Shown: piece by piece, positions 21,430 to 32,852 of the stretch | Numbering within the stretch: position 1 is the stretch's first letter | Layout of the letters: every line of letters begins with the position of its first letter | NCBI GenBank assembly: GCA_024509875.1 | Contig: JAMPIV010015289.1 | Span: forward strand, 124,001-188,000 | Direction: 5' to 3' | Length of the DNA: 64,000 nucleotides | From: Oreohelix idahoensis | Taxonomy: Eukaryota; Mollusca; Gastropoda; Stylommatophora; Oreohelicidae | Program-made: the position numbers and the translations under genes | Notes under the pieces: model-generated | Database searches by the model: none | Told to the model about the DNA's origin: nothing | What the model saw: the letters and a program-made list of their open reading frames with translations, nothing else

Positions 21430-23427
21430 TGTAGTGGGTTTGATGGTATTGTATGGTGGTGATGGTACTACGTGTGATGCATGAGGTCAGCTGTGAAGGC
21501 TCCTGAGATAATATGTAACTGTGAATTGTCAGAAGGCCCTTCTCGCTACCACTACGACCTCACACTTATCTTTTTTTGTGTTCTAATGAATGTGGCTACG
21601 TTAAATGTCTAGGGTAATGATATGTAATGTGGTGTGATAGTTATAGACACACACACAGATATTTACTAAGTCTAATAATATTAACAAATGTTATAATACA
21701 CTGAACTAACTCAAGTGTGTAAAATTTTTGATAGAAATTTTCTTACATTTATTTTGTTCTAGATCAAGTTTTATTTTGACCAGAACTTATAAAAGATTTA
21801 GGAATTATGAAAAAAATGCATGGAATATTACATAATAAATGCAAGAGTGTACATATGTATGTTACTAGACTATTTAGTTTTATTAATGTTTATAGTAGTC
21901 ATCTAATTTGGGAGACCGTTTAATGGTTGTGCTGTTGGGGTGGCCTCATCACTCCAGTCTATATTGACTACACAGTGTCCAGTAAATTGCAGGAATTTTA
22001 TGGGATTGTTAGTAACTATATTGAGTTGGTGAATTCTCAGCAGACCAGAGGCTCACTCAACTTTGAAGATGTAGCTCTGGTGCTGAGGTCTGGTGGCCCC
22101 ACCTCTCTGTGCTTGGGGGCAATAATAGTGGTCTGGTGGCCCCACCTCTCCGTGCTTGGGGCAATAATAGGCTGCTCTGACACAAGGTTACTGCACGGAT
22201 CCACTCGGGTAAAATCAACAACTCGTTTGACACCACCTTGGTGCCAACTGAAACTCGCAGCTCAGAAATATGAATATGGTACACAGTAAATAAGTGCTAG
22301 CAAAACTCTGCTGAGCTGCTGGCTATAGTATGGTGTCCCACTGAATATTATGTATTATTTCTGGGAAATCACCACTACAATTAATGACTGTGTTACTGGA
22401 CAGACTTATGTCGAATGGCAAAAATGTGCGTCTCTATCCCGCTAATGTAAAATGCGTTGGCCAATCAGATCAGAAGACCAAGCTTTTCAATTCAAAATTT
22501 GAAAATAAAGTCAAAATTACATCTTATTTTCTCAAATGTACGTCCGTCACATTTTATCTTTTCCCAAAAAAGTCAAAAGTACATCTCAATTTTTAAAATG
22601 TACGTCGGTCACATTTTATCTTTTCCCAAAAAAGTCAAAAGTACATCTCAATTTTTAAAATGTACGTCGGTCACAATTTATCTTTTTCCCACAATTTCAC
22701 TTGTTTTTTTGGACTAACACATGTAAAACTGCACGAACCTGCCTCCTAAGTTATTTTTAGCCACTACTGTCCGCTACTCCCCCCCTCTTGCATTCTAACT
22801 AAATTTGAACACTTGAGTCTCAAGGTTGCGAATTTTGTGCAAATAGTGGCATGTTTGATTCAATGCAGTCTTTCGCTGATGTGAACAACCCCGTCTTTTG
22901 TCATTATCTTTCTTATTATCTGTCCGTCTGTATAAATGAAAGTATATTATTTCACTGCTCAGAATGGGCCATCCGGCCAGCTAATTTTTATATTCCTAAC
23001 ATTAATATTAAGAAAAAGTTACTTTTTGAATTTTGTAATATTTCAAGCATCTGCGTTTGCCGCTGAATTCAAATAAAAGGCTTGGTATCGCAAAAGCGTC
23101 CAATAAATGACTGTGGCGTATCATATCCAAGGTCCCTTCTGTCGAATTCCTTACTTTATGTCAACTTGGGGGGGGGGGAGGGGGGGGGGAAACGTGACTT
23201 TTCCTCCTTGCCCCACCAATTTGCGTCCATTAACCTCGCTAGTTCAAGTACGCGTTCAGTCAGATTTTTGTCTTTTGATCCTCGTTCCGTTTTGCCTTCA
23301 ATTTTAACACCTGATGACCCGCGGCGCGGGCGATCATGTATTCCAGCAGCTTACGCATTGGTTTTTTATCCCTACGTTGTATCATTGGAGATATTTTGAC
23401 GTTGCATCACTGTTAATTTTTACGACA
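21430..23427 (-). repeat. 5' LTR of element B
   Basis: 1,998 bp, nearly identical to 16743-18742, with an interrupted poly-G run at 23167-23189. Followed on the right by the GTTAA duplication. Confidence 0.94.
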
Positions 23428-23531
23428 GTTAACAGAAATATTACAGGACATATTTGGATAGTATGGAACTGAATAATTTGACTCATGAGAAAAGAAACGT
23501 CAGGTTTCACAATATTGTAGACTGATGTACC
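23428..23531 (+). repeat. 126-bp repeat, unit 3, right piece
   Basis: Continues the unit cut at 16742 (target GTTAA duplicated, then CAGAAATATTACAGGACAT). The next 300 bases (23532-23827) show no recognisable feature. Confidence 0.85.
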
Positions 23532-23879
23532 AAGATATATTGATGAATTGTTTGTTGAGAACTCTTTGAGCCAATTGGCAGTTGAATAAAACTTTCTTTT
23601 GGAAATAACCCTGCTGTTGAAGAATTTAAACTTGTCGAAAATGTATGGATGCATTGTTCTATTCTCAATTAAAACATAACCAATAAGGCTCTCCATAAAC
23701 ACCACCTATAGAAGGAAGTCTGGAACGAACCACAGTAACAAGATAGGGTGTGAGCAATAACCATCTCTGGTGATCTTGAAGCCAATACTAAAATCACTCA
23801 CAAAGATGTGAATAAATAAAGATGAAACACTAACCTGGCCACATAATAGGATAATTGGTACCGTACCCAGTCCCACAAG

Positions 23880-26644
23880 GAAACACTGGGTAACATGGCC
23901 ACATGTTATCTAAAGAAGCACAGAAAGCACTCATTGAATGGGAAGCCGTTGGATCCAGAATAATAACAGCTACTTTTAAAACAGCTAAAAGGAAAATAAA
24001 TGTAAATGTCATCCAATGTTATGCACCAACTAATGACAAAGAAGAGTCTGTGAAAGAAGCATTTTATACTAGACTACAGGAAATTGTGGAAAAAGTAAAA
24101 AGAAGATACATCACAATTTTGATGGGTGACATGAATGCAAAGATAGGTACAGTCAACACCGGCTTTGAAGAAGTCATGGGAAAACACGGGCTGGGAATAA
24201 TGAATGAAAATGGGGAACTATTCTCAAACTTCTGTGCTTCAAATCAACTGGCCATAGGAGGAAGCATGTTTCCAAATAAGAGAATACACAAGGCAACATG
24301 GATATCACCAGACCATAGAACAGAAAATAAGATTGATCATACAAGGTATATGCATAAACAAGAAGTTTAGATCATCATTGCAGGATGTAAAGGTATATAG
24401 AGGAGCAGATGTGGCATCAGATCACCACCTTCTGATAGCCAAAGTAAAAATGAAACTCAAGAGATATGCAACAATGCAAAATTATAGACAACAATTTAAT
24501 GTAGGACATCTAAGAAATCAAGAAACATGAGACAAATTTGCGGTCACAATATCCAACAAATTCCAAGTGCTCCAACAGCTGGAAGATGTAGAGAATACAG
24601 AAGACTATTGGCAGCAAATCAAAACAGTATGGAATGAGACACGTGAAGAAATACTGGGGAAAAGGGAACGACAACAAAAAGCATGGATAACAACAGAAAC
24701 CATCAATAAGATAAAAGACAGGAAAAACAAGAAAGCAGATGTAAACACAAGCAAAACCAGAAGTTCCAAAGCCAAGGCTCAAGAAGTGTACACAGAAGCA
24801 AACAAAGAAGTTAAAAGAAGTATCAAGAGAGACAAGAGGAAGTATATTGAGGAGTTGGCAAGAGAGGCAGAAGATACTGCAGCCAAAGGAAATATGAGAG
24901 AAATGTATAACAGCACAAAGAAGCTGACAGGGAAATACAAGCAAACAAGTTGCCTCATAAAAGACAAGAATGGAAAACTGCTCAGCAATATACAAGAGCA
25001 AATGAAGAGGTGGACAGAATATTTTGAGGACCTTCTCAATAGACCAGCTTCACAAAACCCCCCGGACACCCAGCCAGCAGAAGAAGAGCTATAAATTAAC
25101 GGTGAAAGACCAACGAAGGAAGTAATAAAGAAAGCCATAAAGCTTCTAAGAGATGGAAAAGCGTCTGGACCAGATGGCATTCCAGCAGAGGCCATCAAAG
25201 CAGATATCGACACGGCTACAGAGATGTTATATAAATTACTTGGTAAAGTCTGGGAAAAGGAAGAGATACCAGTAGAATGGAAGGAAGGATATCTGGTTAA
25301 GTTGCATAAGAAAGGAAATTTACAAGAGTGCACAAATTATAGAGGAATAATGTTACTATCGGTGCCAGGAAAAGTATTAAATAGGATTATCCTTGAGAGA
25401 TTAAAAGAGTCTATAGACAAGAAACTGAGAGATGAACAAGCAGGTTTTCGACAAAACAGTTCCTGTACAGACCAGATAGCCACTTTGAGAATAATAGTTG
25501 AACAAAGTGTGGAATGGAATTCACAATTATACATCGGACTTGTGGACTACGAAAAGGCATTTGACAGTGTAGACAGAGAATCGCTTTGGAAATTGATGAG
25601 GCATTATGGAGTTCCCCTGAAGATCATTAATTTAATAAAGAAAACACATGAAGACATGACATGCAGAGTTTTTCATGAAGGACAGCTTACAGAACCATTT
25701 GGGATAAGAACAGGAGTGCGACAGGGATGCTTCGTGTCTCCATTTCTTTTCTTATTAGCAATATACTGGGTTACGAGAACATCAACAACACACAGCAGAA
25801 ATGGAATCCAGTGGACTCTGACTAAGCAGTTGGATGATCTGGATTTTGCTGATGACTTGGCTCTTCTGTCCCATAACCGTAATCAGATACAGGACAAACT
25901 GAAAACACTCGATGAGAGGTCACAGCAATTGGATCTGAAAATACACAGGGAAAAGGCAAAGATAATGAAAATAAATGCAGGTAATGAAAACAGGGTTGAA
26001 CTTGAAGAAGCACCAATACAAGATGTAGAATCGTACACATATCTTGGCAGCAATATAGACAAAGTTGGAGGGACAGACAGTGATATTAAACTAGGAATAC
26101 AAAAAGCAAGAGGAGCTTTCATTGCATTGGGAAATATATGGAGATCAAGAGAAATCGGATCCAACACGAAAATAAGAATCTTCATCTCAAATGTGAAGTC
26201 AGTCCTATTGTATGGCTCTGAGACATGGAGAACAACAAAGACAACAACCAAAAAGCTACAGACTTTCGTAAATGGGTGCTTGCATAGAATATAGGGATTA
26301 AAATTGTATGACAAGGTTACCAACGTGGAACTGATATCAAGAACGAGACAAGCGCCAGTGGAACAGGAGATGAGAAGAAGACGATGGAGATGGATAGGAC
26401 ACACACTGAGGAAACCTGTTGGTAGCATTACAAGGCAGTCCTTGTTCTGGAACCTTCAGGGCAAGAGAGGCAGAGGTAGACCAAGAAGCACATGGAGAAG
26501 AGAGCTGGAAACAGAGATGAAAATGATAAGAAGAACGTGGAAGGAACTTGAGATGATGGCACGTGACAGGAGGACTTGGCATGTGTTTGTTGAAGGCCTA
26601 TGCTCCTTCGGGAGTGGAGGGTTATGAATGAATGAATGAATGTT
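23880..26644 (+). mobile_element. RTE-type LINE, slightly 5'-truncated, with (GAAT)n tail
   Basis: Coding remnants of endonuclease and RT run from about 23895 to 26627 and end in four GAAT units (26625-26640), the short tandem tail typical of RTE elements. No target duplication was found. Confidence 0.85.
23895..26627 (+). pseudogene. RTE LINE polyprotein: APE endonuclease and reverse transcriptase (broken)
   Basis: Begins inside the apurinic-type endonuclease: NVIQCYAPTND, ILMGDMNAKIG (catalytic D and N), and DVASDHHLL (catalytic DH). The first part of that domain is missing. A frameshift lies near 24340. In-frame stops follow at 24528 (TGA), 25092 (TAA) and 26292 (TAG), all in one frame. 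RT motifs: ASGPDGIPAE, NYRGIMLLS, EQAGFRQNSSCTDQ, GLVDYEKAFDSV, GVRQGCFVSPFLF, LDFADDLALLS, YTYLGSNI, and the C-terminal RRRWRWIGHTLRK with RGRPRSTWRRELE. The complete domain order but three nonsense changes and a frameshift mark a dead copy, older than the LINE at 14947. Confidence 0.9.
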
Positions 26645-26814
26645 TGTCTCATTAAATTTACTACACACACTCTAAACTGAGCTATACCAGAATAATAAGA
26701 ATTCCACTCAGTAAATCAGAGGTGGGGGCTTAAACGAGCTAACATAAACCATTGCTTAATCCTTCTCAAAAGTTGTCGGCATATTCTAGAATTAACATGC
26801 TCAGCCAAACGCAG

Positions 26815-27003
26815 TATTGTTGTCGCTTATCTGAATATCTTATGAAAGCTTCTTCGTTGTAGAAGCATCATCAACCTTCAATCTACATCGCTGCCAAGAG
26901 TAATCTTGCGCGAAAGTAGACACATTTAAAGCCCGTATAAGATACTCTTGAGTTTTGGCCACTGTTGGACCACTACTGCAAAATTGGAAAGGCAATACCA
27001 TCA
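26815..27003 (+). repeat. Dispersed repeat, partner of 57333-57511 in inverted orientation
   Basis: Contains CGCTTATCTGAATATCTTATG at its start and CCACTGTTGGACCACTACTG at its end. The reverse complement of 57333-57511 matches both ends and parts of the middle with moderate divergence. Identity unknown. The remainder of 26645-27444 shows nothing recognisable. Confidence 0.75.
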
Positions 27004-27456
27004 CACTGCCTGTAAATGATTATATCGTTTACCTGCTTCAAATCCCCTGAGTTTTCGTAAGTGCGTGTCTATAATCTATCACCAGATTAATATTGTCCGA
27101 CACTATCAAACAACAACCCGGCCAGACAGAAAACATTATCTATGATAAGACAACTGACAGTGGTCATCCCAGCTTTGTTTACGATTTAATCCAGGCGTCC
27201 TCATTCACTGTCTGGTCGGAAATGTGTTACGCATTCGTAAACAACATTTCACTCTACAGATCCAGGTGTAAATACAGGTTTAAGCGAAAGTCAGTGATTT
27301 AAATAATCAGTAAATATGGTCGATGAAGCCCAGATATAACAGAAATTGAAAAAAAGAGAATGTAAACAATGAATAGAAAATCACAACTTCTGTCAGAGGT
27401 AGGAAAAAAGAAAGTGAAGAGAACAGAATGAATTACAGGGTGGTACAGGAAAATTT

Positions 27457-27859
27457 TTTGGACGGCGACCATTGTCCTCTCAAGGCTGCGTGTGGTCCCG
27501 GCTGCCGGGTCCTCCCAGCGCAGCGGAGGCAGCGAATGGGTGTTGTGCCCGTACCAGATTGCTCTTTTTCGCGGACCTTCGGTCCCGAGAGAATTTTGGC
27601 TGGAGACGTCTCGGTAGCGAGGTGGTTTTATAGCGGCAGTACACACGAGGGCAAGTTCGGGGCACAGCGGATTGATCAACCGCTTGCTCGTCACATTGAT
27701 TACGGAAACAACAATTAATATTCTGTTGTACCAATAAACGCCTTTAGGCGTAACGGAACAACGGATAATTTCTTGTTGCCCTAAGACGCCGAAAGGCATA
27801 ATGGCCACTGACTGCTTGGTCGGTCTTTGGCTAAGGACGGAAGAAGAAGAAGAAGAAGA
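27457..27859 (+). mobile_element. 403-bp retroposon with (GAA)7 tail and 12-bp TSD
   Basis: Flanked by perfect ACAGGAAAATTT duplications (27445-27456 and 27860-27871). The first half is GC-rich compared with its surroundings. The second half, from ACGAGGGCAAGTTCGGGG to the GAA tail, recurs at 43061-43272. It contains a pair of inverted hairpin-like motifs (CGCCTTTAGGCG, GACGCCGAAAGGC). I do not see a clear A/B box, so it may be a SINE of another origin or a LINE 3' end. The GAA tail is shared with the RNase H LINE at 13143. Confidence 0.85.
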
Positions 27860-27871
27860 AGACAGGAAAAT

Positions 27872-28615
27872 TTGACCATCGAGGTATTCCGTCACATCTA
27901 GGGATTCTAGAACATGGACTGCTAGTAATGCTACCAGTTAGTTTCCTCAGTGGTGTGCTATCTAAAGCTGTTTTGTTGTTCTTTGTTTGGTTTTTTTTTT
28001 TTTGGGGGGGGGGGGGGTGGGGGGAGAAGGGGGGGGGGGGGGTTTACGAGTTTGACTTAAATCCACTACGCTTTTTATTAATTACTAATTAGCTGAAATT
28101 TTTCTAGTGAAATTTGGTTCCCCTCAGATGTAATTGTTATACCAACGACATCCCGCACTGATTAGTTCCCCGGGGTCTCCGAAGGGGCATGCAAAGAACT
28201 GTCCTAGAGCTCCCTCGGGTATGTCATTTAAGGATACACTGGTTGTCTTGTCGAGAACAGAAGAACTCAGACTAAATGACGTGACGAAAGCACTAATAGA
28301 CAAAAACTCGGCTAACATACACATCATATGTGAACAATTACCGACGGTCTGGTATATCCCACTAGACCCAAACAAATACCTAATAGGCTGGAAGTGTGTG
28401 GAGGCATTAGAAAGACTTTAATGTAACGAGCAAATAACCCGCCAAAAATGACGGGAATGAATTATAATTTTCTCTTTCTGCTGCAAGTCCTGATGGCGGC
28501 ATTATTTATCCTGATATAATTTAATTCATTTAACGCCTTGCAGAAGACAATAATACAAGGCAGAGTTTACGGCAAATGTGCAAGGGGAAGACTGCGCTGT
28601 AAGGGAGAAGATAAC
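27872..28615. other. Unassigned stretch with G-rich tract
   Basis: A T-run followed by about 39 bases of nearly pure G (28004-28042). A 95-codon frame at 28134-28421 has no recognisable domain. Nothing else is supported. Confidence 0.45.
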
Positions 28616-28711
28616 ATCAAGACAGGAGACAGGCAAGAGTCTATCACAGTTACCATCAAGACAGGAGACAGGCAAGAGTCTATCACAGTTACCATCAAGA
28701 CAGGAGACAGA
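28616..28711 (+). repeat. 39-bp tandem repeat
   Basis: About 2.4 units of CATCAAGACAGGAGACAGGC and following sequence, period 39. 39 is a multiple of three, so frames through it are open by chance. Confidence 0.9.
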
Positions 28712-28800
28712 AAACGTTGGAGATCCATTACAGGCGTTCTTCGTTGCGAAGATAGCAGCTGATGATGATGAATTTCATTTATTTCTATTCCATTTTAGCT

Positions 28801-28917
28801 TCATTGCATCTTTGTAAACAAACTTATCACGATTTATTGTTGATAAGAATCGATATCATTGCATCTTTGTAACCAAACTTATCACGATTTATTGTTGATA
28901 AGAATCGATATCATTGC
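28801..28917 (+). repeat. 55-bp tandem duplication
   Basis: Two near-identical units starting TCATTGCATCTTTGTAA. Each contains the inverted pair CTTATCA and TGATAAG. Confidence 0.9.
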
Positions 28918-29322
28918 ACTCCGGGCAAAACCACAGTTGCTCAGTCTCCCTCAGCAAATGTCGAAGAAAATGAATTCTAGCAGTTCCTGTATCACGCTGG
29001 TTATATGCACGCCGGATCCTTCGGTGCTTCTTATCATTAGTCAATGCCTGCTGATTTTACGTTTGATAACATGTATCTCACCTCATCTCATAGTCATGTC
29101 CTCTTCTACCGATGAGTGTGGAGGTCTCCCATGGAGCCCAATGTCTTCAGGATGAACATGCAATCAAATATTAAGACAAACAGGTGATTGACCTGTTGTG
29201 TCCGGACTTGCCCTAAAACAGATTACATTATATCGCTATGAAACCTTTGACCCTTCTTGGTTCCGTGCCAGCCTTCAAAATGCAGCTATAACTTCTGGGC
29301 TTTCATTCCCCTTCTACTAACA

Positions 29323-29499
29323 GTGTAGAGGTTTGCCCGTCATTCCCACTTCTCCCTGACAGTGTAGATGTTTGCCCGTCATTCCCACTTCTACCCGACA
29401 GTGTAGAGGTTTGCCCGTCATTCCCACTTCTACCCGACAGTGTAGAGGTTTGCCCATCATTCCCATTATACCCGACAGTGTAGAGGTTTGCCCGTCATT
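29323..29499 (+). repeat. 39-bp minisatellite
   Basis: About 4.5 units of GTGTAGAGGTTTGCCCGTCA and following sequence, at 29323, 29362, 29401, 29440 and 29478. Confidence 0.92.
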
Positions 29500-30134
29500 G
29501 CTCGTTTATCCAAATGTGTAAATGTTTGTCGCAGAGATCATCCTCTGAACAGACACGCAACGATTGTCTCGCCATCTAACAACGGAGGGCCCGTTGACGG
29601 ATTCACAGCGCACAGCCTTTCGAGACAAAGTTCGTCTGTGTCCGATGCCATTTATCAGTTGACTAATCTCAAGCTCTGCTTTCCCATTTCCCAAAGCTCT
29701 GCACACCCTGCCAAGGCTGTTGGAAACTTGCTGGTTGTTTGTATAATTTATCCTTATTTAAACTTATCATCACGTAGGTCATTGAGCAATGCACCATGAA
29801 AAAAGTGAATGTACTGCAAGCTCTTTTAATGGGTGTTCAATTTACTTTCACTGTTCAATACGCGCCGCTTCCGTATTTTCCTGAAAATGTAGCATGAAAA
29901 GACTGCAGTACATGTGCGTTCTTTTAATGAGTGTTCAATTCAGCTTTCACGCTTCAATGCGCACATTTTCCTTATTTTTCCCGAACAGCCGGCGGGATAT
30001 TTTTCATTGTTGGTTACAGAAGTTTAAGTATATAGGAGATTAGACTGCTAACTGATGTAATAAATAATCATCAGGTGCCCTCTTCACATCGAAGGTCGAC
30101 TACAACGGATCTCCAACGCCTTCTGTCACGTGTT
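29500..30134. other. Unassigned stretch
   Basis: Two related blocks (around 29800-29870 and 29890-29960) share CTTTTAATG[G/A]GTGTTCAATT and neighbouring sequence, an old local duplication. No coding feature recognised. Confidence 0.45.
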
Positions 30135-30237
30135 TTGATGGTACACTCTGATAGACTGTCCATCTCTTGATGGTACACTCTGATAGACTGTCCATCTCTT
30201 GATGGTACACTCTGATAGACTGTCCATCTCTTGATGT
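30135..30237 (+). repeat. 32-bp tandem repeat
   Basis: Three units of TTGATGGTACACTCTGATAG and following sequence, period 32 (30135, 30167, 30199). Confidence 0.92.
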
Positions 30238-30447
30238 TATCTTCTCAATTATAGTGCTGTCATCCTCTTGCACGTTTTCCTTCAACTCTTCCTTCTATTA
30301 TGGTCTTCAGCAAGACCTTATGTCTTTTGTCATGGCCAAAATATTATGGTCGTCTAACTTTGCTCTCTTTTATGAATTCTTCTTTCCTTCCTAGTTTTTC
30401 TTGGACCTCTTTGCTTTATTTATTTCCGCAAGACGTGCCGCATAAAG

Positions 30448-30748
30448 TAAACTGTAGTACAAATAGTCACCGTAACAATAAATAATCATCAATAAACTGT
30501 AGCAACAAACAGTCACCGTATTAATAAATAGTCATCCATAAACTGTAGCAACAAATAGTCACCGTAATAATAAATAGACATCAATAAACCGTAGCAACAA
30601 ATAGTCACCGTAATAATAAATAGTCATCATAAACTGTAGCAACAAATAGTCACCTTTTTAATAAATAGTCATCCATAAACTGTAGCAGCAAATAGCACCG
30701 TAATAATGCATAAACATCAATAAACCGTAGCAACAGATAGTCACTGTA
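30448..30748 (+). repeat. 46-bp minisatellite, left of element C
   Basis: About 6.5 units built on AAACTGTAGCAACAAATAGT followed by CACCGTAATAATAAATAGTC. The same array resumes at 43028, so element C landed inside it. Confidence 0.93.
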
Positions 30749-30929
30749 TGTAGTAATATCTGTGAGACAAACGCTAATTTCCATAGAATTGTACTCCCAA
30801 AATGCTAGTAAATAAAACAGCCCTTGTGTTAGTGACTAACAGCTTCTACTATGCCAGTCGGGAATCCAATGTATGCTGTAGAAATGCTGGTTAATTATCT
30901 CGCAAGCAAAGCCACTAGATTTTAGTACC

Positions 30930-31238
30930 TTTATATTTGTTTCATATTAATTTACTGTTTACAGGCCTCGGGTTTCCCTCCCTTATGTGTAATAAATGTT
31001 TATACAATACCAAACCTACCCACTATCCTGTTCTCACTGTTCTAGTCTACTATCATTTACTGGACACAGTATTAAGGTCCTTGTCTTGTTGGATTCGGCC
31101 TATACTGCTTGATAGAAATACAACAGAAGTGATTGCGTCATTAATAGGCTGAACTGCTGCCTGAAAACATACCTTTATGTTTGTCTAATATTAATTTACT
31201 GTTTACAGGCCTCGGGTTTCCCTTCCTCATGTGTTATT
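30930..31238 (+). repeat. Extra block inside the 5' LTR; dispersed repeat
   Basis: Absent from the 3' LTR, where only four bases replace it. Its two ends carry direct repeats of about 55 bases (TTACTGTTTACAGGCCTCGG). The middle (31031-31155) recurs in diverged form at 45982-46110 (GTGATTGCGTCATTAATAGG), and the sequence ACCTTTATATTTGTTTC also flanks family N copy 2 at 56293. Identity unknown. Confidence 0.75.
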
Positions 31239-32852
31239 GCGTGAAACTAACGTCACAGTTCAAGCCTAGCCTTCAAAGCAAGAGAGAGAGAGAGAGAAGA
31301 AAACGTGTAAAAACGAATACACGAAGGCATAAAATTGAGAGATAAATGTCGTAGCATGGCAGAAACGCGACGTCACAAGTTGCAGACCCCCCTTTTTCTC
31401 GACATGCGTTAGTGGCACATATTCACGCTGTTAGAATCGTCAGCCGATATAAACACACACACAAGTCGCATTTCTAGCTAGAAGTAGTGCTAAAGTAGTG
31501 ATTCTACAAACGTGTTGTTAAAAATTTGGTAACGTACTGCAAGGATCTGCTGCGTTCTGCATGAGAACGATAGTTAAAAATAAAAGGAAAAAATTAAGGT
31601 TAACTTGAGATTTTTTGAATATGCAGTACTGAATGGGGGGATGAGACGGAGTATCGGACTAGGAGTGTCACTAGTCGTGTTTACAAATTTGAATAGGAGA
31701 GATAGGAAATATTTTTTTTTGAAGCATTGTAGAAATAAAACGATACTAGGTATTAGAAATAAATACAAGAATAAAATAATGTAATGACTGTGCGATAGAT
31801 AACAACAGGATCAATAAGTATGTATCAGAATTTAAAACTATTAAGAAATAAAGAAGTTGGACAGAAGACAGATAGACGAACGGACTCGAAAATCTTTCTC
31901 AGTTTGCCCGTAGTGGGGGTAGAGGGGAAGGAGTCCTAATTTTGAATATTTGAGGTCAGTTTTGAAAAAAAAGAATGCTAGAAGCCAAACGGTCCCTGAT
32001 TGGCTGTGGTGTAATATACTAACGATTGAATAAAAGCAATTAGTAGTTGGTATTCGGGGCCACTTGTTAAAAAGAATTCATTCACTAAAGTTGTTTTAAG
32101 ACAAGAAAGGAGTACATTCTTGTTTGTTATTCTGCACTAGCAGCGATCTGGATTGTTGCCATATATCGCAATATTCAACTGTTTAGTGTGTAAATTTCTT
32201 TGATGCGGTAAGAATGAAAACCGTTATATTGTCAATTTTATCATTATTATGTATGCATTATTGAATCAGTATGAACCTTATGGGGGAAAACGTTTATCTA
32301 GAGAGAAGTCAACATCAAACACTGTGTTGTTTCACAGCGTTGTTAGGAAATGTATTAACCTGTTGTAGAAAAGCCAGACAGACTTTCTACCATATTGGGA
32401 AAAAAGAAAATTAAATATTAATGAAAAAAATGTTGTATTATGACATAAGACCAGGAAGATAATAGGCCGTCTTCTTCAGCAAGTCACCGTGATTGTACAT
32501 GACTTGATATTATTAATGTAAATTGTTTCCTTTGTCAAGGAAAGTGTCAAACGGTGGTTTGAAAGTTATTTATCCATGAAAGGGGTACCAACCAAATTGA
32601 GAACGTTAACTAATTGTTTAGTTACCATACTGATGTCTGATGATATTGCAAATGTTAGAGTAGGGAAAGAGAGAGACTATTAGATGCTGAGTTGGACAAA
32701 TTTATATTGTTCCAGGGTTTCTTCTACGTTTGAAAGTGAGCCCAGGTGATCAAATACCTGACCATAAGTTCTGCAGTGAGGCCGTATCTACTGAGTGCCT
32801 GCACATAAATATATTACAAGAAGCAGAAGCGTGACTTGGCAGTGGAAGCTGA

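Larger units (their letters stand above)
16743..23427 (-). mobile_element. Gmr1-like element B (complete ends, internally deleted)
   Basis: A 6,685-bp LTR element on the minus strand with TG..CA LTRs (16743-18742 and 21430-23427), 5-bp target duplication GTTAA (16738-16742 and 23428-23432), tRNA-Pro type PBS, polypurine tract and one 782-codon ORF. The two LTRs are nearly identical over 2 kb, the main differences being a poly-G run, one added C near 17410 and a few point changes. It split a 126-bp repeat unit. Confidence 0.95.

Noticed and set aside
24510..25333. Long minus-strand frames of 163 and 184 codons
   Set aside because: They lie antisense to the RTE LINE coding region and are Leu/Phe/Ser-rich shadows.
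30448..30748. CRISPR-like regular direct repeats (also 43028-43646)
   Set aside because: Units are contiguous 46-bp tandem repeats without unique spacers in animal DNA, so this is a minisatellite.
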